Below the pieces are notes generated by a model. It was given only the letters and a program-made list of their open reading frames with translations. It was not told where the DNA came from and did not search any database. Made by a program: the position numbers and the translations under genes. From Flagellimonas aequoris (GTDB lineage Bacteria > Bacteroidota > Bacteroidia > Flavobacteriales > Flavobacteriaceae), in assembly GCF_003584165.1 (NCBI RefSeq), contig NZ_QXFJ01000007.1:124001-188000 (forward strand): a stretch of DNA of 64,000 nt, given 5' to 3'. Within the stretch, counting starts at the first letter, position 1. Every line of letters begins with the position of its first letter. Shown here piece after piece: positions 9,267-17,388 of the stretch.

Positions 9267-10471
9267 CACAAAAAATCTCATTCCTAGAGGAGCTTCTCGA
9301 AAAAGGCTGTATTGATGAACATGTCAGTTCCATATCATTTAAAGACAGTTCCAATAAAATTCATCATTCTACTGTAGAACCCAAATTTTGGGCCAGCCAA
9401 GATACTCTTATTTACACAGATGTCCCCGGTTACATGAGGGTTTCGTTTTTCGGACAAGAAACGAACAAGAATGAAAAATCGGTCGCCACTTTTGAAGGGT
9501 CTTATATTGATCTTGGCCGATACACTGATATTGACCAGTTTTTAAAAGCCAAACTCAGTTCAAAACGAATTTCCAGGCTCAAAGCCTATAAAAGAAATTT
9601 GGAGCGGGTCTTTCCCATCACTTATAATTATTATTATGGGAATATTGATGATACTACCTATGGTCAACTTATGGATTCATTAAAGAGTATGATCACAAAA
9701 AGGTTCCATGAGAAGGAGTTGGAACATTTGGCACTAATGGAATGGGACAAGTTTAAAGAAAATGGGCGAAAATTGATTCAGGAAAAAAAAGCGGCCATAA
9801 TCGTGATTCAACATGGTGATCATCCCATACACATTTCCTTTAACTATGTATGGGAAAAATTGGTCTTTGGATATGTCAGGGGCTTCGATGTGGATTATTC
9901 CAAATTTTATTTGGGGTACATAGATATATTGCTCCAACTGGATTGGTGCTTTAAAAACCAGTTTAAAATCTACGACCTTTTGCGCGAAAACATGGAATAT
10001 AAGCTACGTTTTGCAGATTGCACCTATCTATACAGAACGCACATAGTTTATCCCCAAAAACCGGTATACAAAAAAGTTGCCTCCCTAAAGCAGTGGCTTT
10101 CCATTTCTCTTGAGTTTGACGTATATTATCCTGTCATTGACAAATTGAAAGGTATCTACCGGAAAATTCCCTTTTTGCCCAAACGCCGAAGACAGATAAA
10201 ATCACTATATTATTTGGATGAAGTATCGGGTGAAGAACGCTCTAAATTGGAACAGGGGACGTACCAAACAGTCAATCTTTATTCAAACCCCCAAATTTAT
10301 CTGAAAAGGGCAGCATATCATTTTTTATACCTTTCGAAAGACAATCTGGAAAATCTCAAGGTATATCGGGACCCAGTCACTCCAAACATTTTTTATCTAA
10401 AGGGGCTTAAAACCATGAAGAAAGTTCATTTTAATCAATCTGAAACAAGAAATGGGGATTTGGAGTCTTGA
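9263..10471 (+). CDS. CelD/BioF2-like GNAT acyltransferase, array member 4 (long form, variant motif)
   Basis: A 402-residue paralogue whose ATG overlaps the stop of member 3 by four bases. It has VPGYMRVSFF, YIDLGRYTDIDQFLKAKLSS, the RLKAYKRNLE helix, ITYNYYYGNID, AAIIVIQHGDHPIHISFNY and LDWCFKNQ. The signature is DLLRENMEYKLRF at 238-250: the K/R-G of the paralogues is replaced by R-E-N, so the usual glycine is missing. The C-terminal module is present (SNPQIYLKRAAYHFLYL then LKVYRDP). Changed substrate or weakened catalysis are both possible. Confidence 0.75.
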   Translation: MTQKISFLEELLEKGCIDEHVSSISFKDSSNKIHHSTVEPKFWASQDTLIYTDVPGYMRVSFFGQETNKNEKSVATFEGSYIDLGRYTDIDQFLKAKLSSKRISRLKAYKRNLERVFPITYNYYYGNIDDTTYGQLMDSLKSMITKRFHEKELEHLALMEWDKFKENGRKLIQEKKAAIIVIQHGDHPIHISFNYVWEKLVFGYVRGFDVDYSKFYLGYIDILLQLDWCFKNQFKIYDLLRENMEYKLRFADCTYLYRTHIVYPQKPVYKKVASLKQWLSISLEFDVYYPVIDKLKGIYRKIPFLPKRRRQIKSLYYLDEVSGEERSKLEQGTYQTVNLYSNPQIYLKRAAYHFLYLSKDNLENLKVYRDPVTPNIFYLKGLKTMKKVHFNQSETRNGDLES

Positions 10472-11630
10472 AAAAATAATATTCTTAAAGGCATTTTTGG
10501 CCACAGATACCTTTCCTGAAGTCGTCAACATGATAGAGGACACTAGGGATGGGCAGCCGATCTATAAAAAATCCTCAAACCAAAAATCCATAAAAGCTCC
10601 CAAGACAATTGTGATCCAAGATGTTCCCAGTTATTTTAGGCTTCATACAGATTCCCATAAAAATAAGTTTTCTTTAAAAAAGGTATCCACCCAAAAAACA
10701 TATGTAGTAAATCTTGACAAATACACAGATGGATCGGAATATTTATCCAAACACTTTGGCGCTAAGAGTAGATCGGCACTTAAACGCTATAAAAACCGTT
10801 TGGAAAAATGTTTCACCATACGCTACCAAGCATATTATGGAGCAATGGAGCGAAAACAATACGATGATATTTTTGGGAGTCTGGAAGGGCTGATGATCCG
10901 ACGATTCAGACAAAAAAATGAACAGAATTATGAACTACAACATCTTACCGAAATCAAGGAGGATGTTTATCCCAGATTACTACAAAAGCAAGCCAGTCTG
11001 TTCGTAATCTATGCCAATGATACCCCCATAAGTATACGAATCAACATGATGAAAGCAAAATTGGCCTTTTACATTTTAAGCGCATTTGACCCTGATTATG
11101 ATCTTTTTCGGTTGGGCAAATTGGATATGTGGCAAAATATAGAGTGGTTGATTGCGCAGGGGTATTCAAAATACGACTTGCTAAAAGGCTATGGATACAT
11201 AAAAGAGAAATGGGCAGACACCGTTTATGCCAATGAGTTGGTCATCATAACAGACCAAGGGTCTTTGTGGGGAAAATCCACGTCCCTTTTTTTAGTATGG
11301 GTAAACAGCCTAAAGATCAGGCTACTCAAATTTATTCGTTTACTTCAACTGGACAGGGTCATCAAATTATGGAAAAAAAGCAGATTGCATGATCAAGAAA
11401 AAATGGATGTAGAAATCATTGATTTGGATGAACATATACAAACCGAGGTATCTTTGGATAAAAAGCCCATTGACCCCCTCGAAAGAAAAAAATTGGCCAA
11501 GGCCATTTTCCAACTCGGGTATACCCTTCAATGTCCGATAGAAGAAATTTTGGTATACCGAAAGAATGGGGCAGAAAATGAATATTATGCCCACTTCCAA
11601 AGCAATTACTATTTATTAAAAGTAAATTGA
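10452..11630 (+). CDS. CelD/BioF2-like GNAT acyltransferase, array member 5 (long form)
   Basis: A 392-residue paralogue. The ATG at 10452 overlaps the end of member 4 by 20 bases, which fits the tight packing; a slightly later start cannot be excluded. Blocks: VPSYFRLH, YVVNLDKYTDGSEYLSKHF, the SRSALKRYKNRLEKCF helix, IRYQAYYGAME, ASLFVIYANDTPISIRIN, IEWLIAQG and DLLKGYGYIKEKW at 242-254. The C-terminal module is present (DPLERKKLAKAIFQLGY then ILVYRKNG). It is preceded by a hydrophobic, basic linker (about 278-308) that could touch the membrane. Confidence 0.75.
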   Translation: MGIWSLEKIIFLKAFLATDTFPEVVNMIEDTRDGQPIYKKSSNQKSIKAPKTIVIQDVPSYFRLHTDSHKNKFSLKKVSTQKTYVVNLDKYTDGSEYLSKHFGAKSRSALKRYKNRLEKCFTIRYQAYYGAMERKQYDDIFGSLEGLMIRRFRQKNEQNYELQHLTEIKEDVYPRLLQKQASLFVIYANDTPISIRINMMKAKLAFYILSAFDPDYDLFRLGKLDMWQNIEWLIAQGYSKYDLLKGYGYIKEKWADTVYANELVIITDQGSLWGKSTSLFLVWVNSLKIRLLKFIRLLQLDRVIKLWKKSRLHDQEKMDVEIIDLDEHIQTEVSLDKKPIDPLERKKLAKAIFQLGYTLQCPIEEILVYRKNGAENEYYAHFQSNYYLLKVN

Positions 11631-11652
11631 ACCAGTACTATAACAGTTGAGC

Positions 11653-12609
11653 ATGGTGAAAATGCGATTTCTTCTCGATATACTATTTGGTTCTTCACAT
11701 TTGACCTTTCCCCAGATTGCTGCCAAAAGTAAAGATGAGGATCCACAAATCTTCAAGATTTATTTAACCCAAGGAGCTGAAATAAAGTCTTACTATACCA
11801 TAATTGATATACCCTCCTATCAAAAAATTAGGCCTGCTGGGCAATTGCAACAGTTCAAAAGGGCAACCTCACCTCTATATCAAGGTTTCCTGATCGATCT
11901 AAGACCTTTTGAGAATTTCGATACCTATTTTCAATCCCATTTTGATGCCAAGGCGAGGAGAAATTATAGAAGACAGGGTAAAAAGCTTCAAAATGAAATA
12001 CAACAACACCAAAGGAATATATTTTGTGGAGAAATAAAAGAATCCACTCTTGACCTTTTGTTCGACCAATTAAAGATCTTTCTGGAAAATCGTTTTGATC
12101 AAAAAGAAGCCAAGAACTATGAGATTCCCATTCTCCCCCTCTACAGGAAAATGTTTGGAAAATTGCTCCCTGATGGAAATGCAATTATTTTTTCTCGATT
12201 TGATAAAGAAATGCCGATATGTATCGGTATTGGATTTATAGACGATAAAACTTTGTATCTCTTCAACATTGCCTATAATGTTGAGTATTCTCAATATGGC
12301 TTGGGAAACCAGTTGATGATAGATGTTCTCAAATGGTGTTTTGAGAACAATATTGCCTTCGTGGATATGGGGCGGGGGGATTTCTTGCACAAAAGGTACT
12401 GGGTCAATTCCCAATACACCTATTTACAGATAAACTTGTTCGATCCAAAAAACCTTACCGCAATTCTCCAAGCCTATAGCTCTTGGGTAAAGAACAACAT
12501 TCGTTTTTATTTAATTATATTCCTTAAAAAACTGAGGGTCCATCAATTGGCCAAAATATTATTTTTATGGAGGTATAGGGCCAAGCGCATGCTGATGCAT
12601 AAACAGTAA
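11653..12609 (+). CDS. CelD/BioF2-like GNAT acyltransferase, array member 6 (short form)
   Basis: The ATG at 11653 is preferred to the TTG two codons upstream; 318 residues, 22 bases after member 5. It has IPSYQKI, YQGFLIDLRPFENFDTYFQ, the KARRNYRRQGKKL helix, an ENRFDQKEA block, NAIIFSRFDKEMPICIGIG, LKWCFENN and the variant signature DMGRGDFLHKRYW at 238-250. It is among the more divergent members, and the LFVIY and ISLNY segments are only loosely kept. It ends in a basic, hydrophobic tail without the extra module. Confidence 0.72.
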   Translation: MVKMRFLLDILFGSSHLTFPQIAAKSKDEDPQIFKIYLTQGAEIKSYYTIIDIPSYQKIRPAGQLQQFKRATSPLYQGFLIDLRPFENFDTYFQSHFDAKARRNYRRQGKKLQNEIQQHQRNIFCGEIKESTLDLLFDQLKIFLENRFDQKEAKNYEIPILPLYRKMFGKLLPDGNAIIFSRFDKEMPICIGIGFIDDKTLYLFNIAYNVEYSQYGLGNQLMIDVLKWCFENNIAFVDMGRGDFLHKRYWVNSQYTYLQINLFDPKNLTAILQAYSSWVKNNIRFYLIIFLKKLRVHQLAKILFLWRYRAKRMLMHKQ

Positions 12610-12646
12610 AAATAGTTTTCAACTCCATCAACTACTAACGTCTTTA

Positions 12647-13810
12647 ATGAGTCTACTCCACAAATACAATGTGTTCCAATCCATTTACGAAAGAGAATCC
12701 GTACCTTCAAACCTCATTGGTGCATCTGTCATGGGAACTCCTTTGGAAGCTGACGAATATGGTTTAAACCAGAAAGGTAAAGCTGTGCTGTCTCTCCGCT
12801 TGGTCCCTGACTATTTCAAGTTAAATGAACCCCCGAAGCATTATAACATCAAGATTGTACCTCAAGACAATTGGGGATACTCCATAGATCTTACGGAATC
12901 TTCATCGATCGATCAATATCTTGAATCCCAATTCAAATCGAAAACAAGAAGCATTATAAGGAGATATGTACGGAGGTTGGAAACCTGTTTTCCCATAACC
13001 TATAGATTATATTATGGGGATATGGATCAAACAGACTATGAAAGAGTTTTTGATGCACTTCACAATATGATCAAAGCACGTTTCAATCAAAGAAATGAAA
13101 CCCACAAAGAAATGTGGAGATGGATGGAACTCAAAAAAAACACATATGACCAAATTCTCCAGAAACAAGCTTCCCTATTTGTAATATATGATGATACTGC
13201 CCCTATTGAAATTTCATTGAACTACCATCTGGGCCCGGTTTTGTTCAGTTCAGTCTCCTCATATGATATGGATTACGCCAAATTTGGCCTTGGTCATGTT
13301 GAAATCTACAAACAATTGGAGTGGTGTATCAATAACGGATACAAGCTATTTGAAATGGGCGTAGGTGGTATGGACTATAAACAAAAATGGAGCAATCATA
13401 TCTATCGTTTCAACCATTGGATAATGATTCCTAAGAAGTCCCCGTTGATCAAGTTGATTGGAATGATGGAACATTACCGTGTAGTGATCAAAGAATACTT
13501 GAAATCCAAAAAGGTGAACGACCTTCGTGATTTTCTGATTGGGAAGGCGAAAGAAAACAAGGAAAACAAAGTTCCACAAGAATCGTATGGTTTTAAGACG
13601 TTGGAAAGTCCCCCTTCTGAAAATGATTTGGTTCCGTGTGGAATTGCCGAATGCAACCAAATAGGGTACAAGAAAACATTGAACGATCTGCTCTATCAAG
13701 AAGAAAGCCCCAGAAAGAATATTGAGATTTATAAAACAGATTTGTCCAAGGGGCGGTACTATGTCAAAATCAAGAACAGATGGTTCATCATACATCCAAT
13801 ATTGTCTTAA
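12647..13810 (+). CDS. CelD/BioF2-like GNAT acyltransferase, array member 7 (long form)
   Basis: A 387-residue last member of the array, 37 bases after member 6. It has VPDYFKLNE, YSIDLTESSSIDQYLESQF, the RSIIRRYVRRLETCF helix, ITYRLYYGDMD, ASLFVIYDDTAPIEISLNY, LEWCINNG and EMGVGGMDYKQKW at 236-248. Here the acidic residue before the signature is Glu and the K/R is Val. The C-terminal module is recognisable (GYKKTLNDLLYQ then IEIYKTD). Its TAA shares a TTAA with the stop of the convergent carbamoyltransferase gene. Confidence 0.75.
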   Translation: MSLLHKYNVFQSIYERESVPSNLIGASVMGTPLEADEYGLNQKGKAVLSLRLVPDYFKLNEPPKHYNIKIVPQDNWGYSIDLTESSSIDQYLESQFKSKTRSIIRRYVRRLETCFPITYRLYYGDMDQTDYERVFDALHNMIKARFNQRNETHKEMWRWMELKKNTYDQILQKQASLFVIYDDTAPIEISLNYHLGPVLFSSVSSYDMDYAKFGLGHVEIYKQLEWCINNGYKLFEMGVGGMDYKQKWSNHIYRFNHWIMIPKKSPLIKLIGMMEHYRVVIKEYLKSKKVNDLRDFLIGKAKENKENKVPQESYGFKTLESPPSENDLVPCGIAECNQIGYKKTLNDLLYQEESPRKNIEIYKTDLSKGRYYVKIKNRWFIIHPILS

Positions 13811-15510
13811 TCCTTTGTATGACGTTTTGTTAATACAAAGTTACCAATCACTAGACTGTCCAATCCTGTAGACCAAAAACATCTAACAGCATCAACAGGT
13901 GATTCAACTACTGGCTCCCCTTGTATATTGAAACTTGTATTCAACACTACAGGAACACCGGTCTTTTTACCAAGCTTTTCTATTACGTCGTAATACCTTG
14001 GATGCAGTTCCCTACGAACCGTTTGCAAACGGGCACTACCATCAACGTGAGTGACCGCTGGGATAACCGATTGCTTTTCCTTGAGAACATTGCATACTTT
14101 TAGCATAAAGGGTGCTTCTACCTCCAAATCAAAAAAGTCGTCTTTTGCCTCAACAATTGCCGAAGGGGCAAAAGGTCTATAGGCTTCCCTAAACTTTACT
14201 TCAGCATTGATTTTATCTTTCATGTCCTTTATGGCAGGATTGGCCAAAATACTACGGCTACCAAGGGCCCGGGGACCAATCTCCATTCTCCCTTGAAACC
14301 ACCCAATAATCTGACCTTCATGCAACAGAGAAGCCGCCTTCTCACAAACATCCTCATGGTATTCGTAAGGCAGTTTTGCTCCCTTGAGCACTTTCTCAAT
14401 CTCTTCATTGGTATAGCTAGTGCCTACATAAGGATCTAGGTGGACAAAGTTTCTCTCATTCCCCAACAGTCCATTGTACAAATAGTAAGCAGCTCCAATG
14501 GCAGTTCCATTATCCCCCGCTGCTGGCATTACATACACATCCTTGAACTTGCTTTCGCGAACGATCCGTCCGTTCATCACGCTGTTCAAGGAAACTCCCC
14601 CGGATATAACAAGATAGTCGGCTTTGGTCTTTTGATGTAATATCTCACAGATTTCCAACACTCTATCTTCCAATACCCTTTGAAATGCAGCAGCCACATC
14701 CATATGGCGCTTTTCAAATGGCTCACCATGGTTACGGCCGGGACCGAATATCTTATAAAATTTTGGAGAAAGTCTTCTCCAGTGCATATTCTGAAAATTG
14801 AAGTAACTTAAATCAAAATGTAGCTGGCCATTCTTATCCACACTTACCATTTTACCCACCTCCTCTTTATACACTTCAGGGTCACCCATTGGGGCCAGCC
14901 CCATGGTCTTTCCCTCATCATAACTTGTCCTGAAACCGCAGAATTGGGTCACGGACTCGTAAAAGGATCCTAGGGAATGTGGAAAGAAACTCTCACCTAA
15001 ACAGTCTATTTTATTCCCTTTTCCATAACCCATCCATGTGGTTGCCCATTCTCCAGAACCATCTATTCCCAATAACGCGGCCTCCTCATAGGGGGACACA
15101 AAGAAAGATCCAGGTGCATGGCTAAAGTGATGGGGGATAAAATGGACTTTAGGTCCATTTTTTTTATTTTCCCAATGATATTTGAACCAGTTCCAAAACC
15201 CCTTTTGCTTATTGTAGGCATGTACAAACTCATGATTGACAAAGGGTTTGAACCTATTGAGGTTACCTGTTAAATGCAACAGTTTCTTACCTAAATTGTG
15301 TGAAGGCTTAATGGAAACGGCTATGTAATCTATTTCATTATAGCTCAAGCCTGCAATTTTGAGACAGCGATCCACAGCCTTTTGGGGGAATACGCGGGTG
15401 TGCTTGTCCCTGTTCAACCGTTCCTCTTCAATTGCCGCTATTAATTTACCATCCACAACAATACATGCAGTGGAATCATGAAAATAGTAGTTCAAGCCTA
15501 GAATGACCAT
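13807..15510 (-). CDS. NodU/TobZ-type carbamoyltransferase
   Basis: A 567-residue protein of the O-carbamoyltransferase family. The N-terminal Kae1-like domain shows HDSTACIV at 11-18, IEEERLNRDKH, the metal- and nucleotide-site motif HHFSH at 127-131, GIDGSGEW at 148-155 and SGGVSLNSVMNGR near 300. The C-terminal domain carries GRMEIGPRALGSRS near 405-418 and LNTSFN near 530. Such enzymes use carbamoyl phosphate and ATP to carbamoylate hydroxyls of sugars (NodU, nodulation factor) or antibiotics (TobZ). Its position against the acyltransferase operon suggests it decorates the same polymer (inference). It probably has its own promoter in the 135-base gap upstream. Confidence 0.9.
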   Translation of the reverse strand: MVILGLNYYFHDSTACIVVDGKLIAAIEEERLNRDKHTRVFPQKAVDRCLKIAGLSYNEIDYIAVSIKPSHNLGKKLLHLTGNLNRFKPFVNHEFVHAYNKQKGFWNWFKYHWENKKNGPKVHFIPHHFSHAPGSFFVSPYEEAALLGIDGSGEWATTWMGYGKGNKIDCLGESFFPHSLGSFYESVTQFCGFRTSYDEGKTMGLAPMGDPEVYKEEVGKMVSVDKNGQLHFDLSYFNFQNMHWRRLSPKFYKIFGPGRNHGEPFEKRHMDVAAAFQRVLEDRVLEICEILHQKTKADYLVISGGVSLNSVMNGRIVRESKFKDVYVMPAAGDNGTAIGAAYYLYNGLLGNERNFVHLDPYVGTSYTNEEIEKVLKGAKLPYEYHEDVCEKAASLLHEGQIIGWFQGRMEIGPRALGSRSILANPAIKDMKDKINAEVKFREAYRPFAPSAIVEAKDDFFDLEVEAPFMLKVCNVLKEKQSVIPAVTHVDGSARLQTVRRELHPRYYDVIEKLGKKTGVPVVLNTSFNIQGEPVVESPVDAVRCFWSTGLDSLVIGNFVLTKRHTKD

Positions 15511-15645
15511 GCAAAAAGATTAACCTATTTTAGTGAAAAGACCTATTGTTCGTGTTGTATATTTTGGTCACAGAAAATAGAATCTTTTTTCTAGCAAGAA
15601 TCAAATACTCGTTAAAATCAAGTTATAATCGATGAACATTAAGAA

Positions 15646-16815
15646 TTAATATTCCTGAATGACAAACTCAGATCTTCTATTCTTAGCATGCTCCTCTTCA
15701 GTACAATAAACTCCATCCTTACACTCATTGACCAGCTTGGTCTCCCCATATGCCTCATGGCTTATCCTCGCTTCAGAAACCCCTTTTAATACCATGTATT
15801 CAACAGTTCTTTGCGCTCTTCGTTCTGAAAGCCACTGGTTATATTTCTGGGTCCCCCTAGAATCCGTATGTGCCATCACTTTTATGACCAGGTCGGGTTC
15901 ATTCCTCATAACATTGGTGAGTTTGTCCAACAGTTCTTTATCCTTATCCGTTAGATATGATGAATTGAATTCAAAAAGTATGTTCCCCAGACTATTAACC
16001 TCATCTTGTAGTGCCTCTCGTCTTGCCTCCTCAGCTTTTTGCTTGGATTGTTCGGCTGCGGCAAGTTCTACAGCTTCCCTTTCTTTTTGCATGCGTTCCG
16101 CCAACAACCTTTCATCTTCTTCTAACTTGGCGATGGAATCCTTAACCTTTTGCTGTTTTTCTTGGATTTCTTCCAAAAGAGCCAACTTTTCAAGCCCTTT
16201 TCTAGAGAGTCCCTTCTCTACTTGGAACCTATATGCTACACCAAATGCGTGTTGAATGAGATTGGTTGCGTTGTCAGTATTCATGGTCCACTTTCCCGTG
16301 GTATTAAAATCCAATCCCCAATGGTCAGAAAGCCATGTTCTAAATCCCAATACACCGTTGTAAGTTCCTCTCCCCTGATTGTTGGCATTTGTATACCCAA
16401 CTCCAATTCCAACATAAGGATCGAAAAAACCTGTGTCGCCTATTATCATGTTTAGGTCATAGCTAGTTCTTAAATCGATTGAAAAAAAATTGATATCAGT
16501 TGGGTTCACCACATCATCCACAATTTTACCTTCTCGATATTTGTTAAAAGTACCAATCATTTCAATGCCCATCCCATTTTTAAAATAGCGCCCAAAACTC
16601 AACCGGGAAGGATATTTTGCGATGTTCCATGCTTCCTTTATGTCGAACAATTCCCTGAATTCATCGCCCGAATCATCAACTATATTAGTTCCTAAACTAA
16701 CCAGCCAATAACTCTCAACAATACTGTCCTTTTTGGTCAGATCCAGATTCTGCCCATAGGAACTCAGGGCAAGAGTAGACAAAAATGCAAACACTTTTAG
16801 GTTAAGTTTTTTCAC
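15646..16815 (-). CDS. OmpA family outer-membrane protein
   Basis: A 389-residue protein with a signal peptide (residues 1-21, ending SSYGQ), an N-terminal beta-barrel-like domain of about 170 residues, a Lys/Glu-rich coiled coil (about 205-260) and a C-terminal OmpA-like peptidoglycan-binding domain. The last contains ILFEFNSSYLTDKDKELL, VMAHTDSRGTQKYNQ and SERRAQRTVEYM, the canonical OmpA_C motifs. The likely role is anchoring the outer membrane to the murein. It is monocistronic, with a -7-like TAGTTTTG at 16841-16848 and clustered AAGTG half-sites just upstream. Confidence 0.9.
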   Translation of the reverse strand: MKKLNLKVFAFLSTLALSSYGQNLDLTKKDSIVESYWLVSLGTNIVDDSGDEFRELFDIKEAWNIAKYPSRLSFGRYFKNGMGIEMIGTFNKYREGKIVDDVVNPTDINFFSIDLRTSYDLNMIIGDTGFFDPYVGIGVGYTNANNQGRGTYNGVLGFRTWLSDHWGLDFNTTGKWTMNTDNATNLIQHAFGVAYRFQVEKGLSRKGLEKLALLEEIQEKQQKVKDSIAKLEEDERLLAERMQKEREAVELAAAEQSKQKAEEARREALQDEVNSLGNILFEFNSSYLTDKDKELLDKLTNVMRNEPDLVIKVMAHTDSRGTQKYNQWLSERRAQRTVEYMVLKGVSEARISHEAYGETKLVNECKDGVYCTEEEHAKNRRSEFVIQEY

Positions 16816-16840
16816 ACAATTTTGATTTGGGGTTGAGAAC

Positions 16841-16848
16841 CAAAACTA
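16841..16848 (-). promoter_or_regulatory. Candidate -7 element of the ompA-like gene
   Basis: The minus strand reads TAGTTTTG, an exact match to the Bacteroidota -7 consensus TAnnTTTG, 26 bases upstream of the start codon. No good TTG -33 element lies at the usual spacing, so the call is tentative. Confidence 0.4.
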
Positions 16849-16862
16849 TGTCTAATCACCTA

Positions 16863-16889
16863 AAAGTGAAATTTTGCACTTTCAAGTGC
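16863..16889. repeat. Clustered AAGTG/CACTT inverted half-sites
   Basis: Three half-sites occur in 27 bases: AAAGTG (16863-16868), CACTTT (16877-16882) and AAGTGC (16884-16889). GCACTT and AAGTGC form an inverted repeat with a 2-base gap. Lying just upstream of the -7-like element, the cluster could be an operator; no binding protein can be named. Confidence 0.4.
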
Positions 16890-16928
16890 GTTAATTTTCG
16901 ATAAGAAGTAAGAAATATTCTTAAACGT

Positions 16929-17387
16929 CTAGTTTTCAATATTTTGAAAATCGAAGGTCTTATCGATAATCGGCATTTTATACAGGTAAAAGGGATAGTA
17001 GATGGGTTGAATGCTTGTTTGTTCAACTTGTTCTTTATCGATTAACTGTACCGCAATGGAAACCAAGAGGTCAGTCTCTTGAAGTTTTGAAAGCATTGGA
17101 ACAACTTTCTTTCGTTGTTGACCCAAACATACCAAAATCAGCATATCCTTTGAAAAATCCACCATGGGAACGGGAAGCCCCGGCTTACGGGTCATGTTAA
17201 TCTTGGCGTAGAATTTTTGAAGGGATTTTTGGTCTTGGATAATCCTAACCTCATAATCGGTTATCGTACTGAAATTATCTTGATCGATCAAAACCAAATC
17301 TTTTATTTCTTGCCCCATTGGTTTTGATTCCTTCTGGGCTTTACAGGACAGTAGACATATACAGGTTATGAAAAGGAAATATCGCAC
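16929..17387 (-). CDS. PrcB-like lipoprotein
   Basis: The start is placed at the GTG at 17387, immediately after the bshA stop, because it gives a clean lipoprotein signal (MRYFLFITCICLLSC, Cys at 15); upstream in-frame ATGs lie inside bshA. The product has 152 residues. The middle part, with QKFYAKIN, PMVDFSKDMLILVCLGQQ and the C-terminal YPFYLYKMP, resembles the PrcB C-terminal domain found in protease-complex subunits; this is a motif-level judgement. It is probably translated from the bshA transcript by re-initiation. No link between its role and bacillithiol is evident. Confidence 0.6.
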   Translation of the reverse strand: MRYFLFITCICLLSCKAQKESKPMGQEIKDLVLIDQDNFSTITDYEVRIIQDQKSLQKFYAKINMTRKPGLPVPMVDFSKDMLILVCLGQQRKKVVPMLSKLQETDLLVSIAVQLIDKEQVEQTSIQPIYYPFYLYKMPIIDKTFDFQNIEN

Positions 17388-17388
17388 A

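Noticed and set aside
6026..13810. Recent tandem duplication or mobile element as origin of the array
   Set aside because: The paralogues share motifs only; no long nucleotide repeats, target duplications or transposase genes are visible, so the duplications are old.
15728..16255. 175-codon frame opposite the ompA-like gene
   Set aside because: Lies entirely antisense to a clear gene, low-complexity Ser-rich, no domain.
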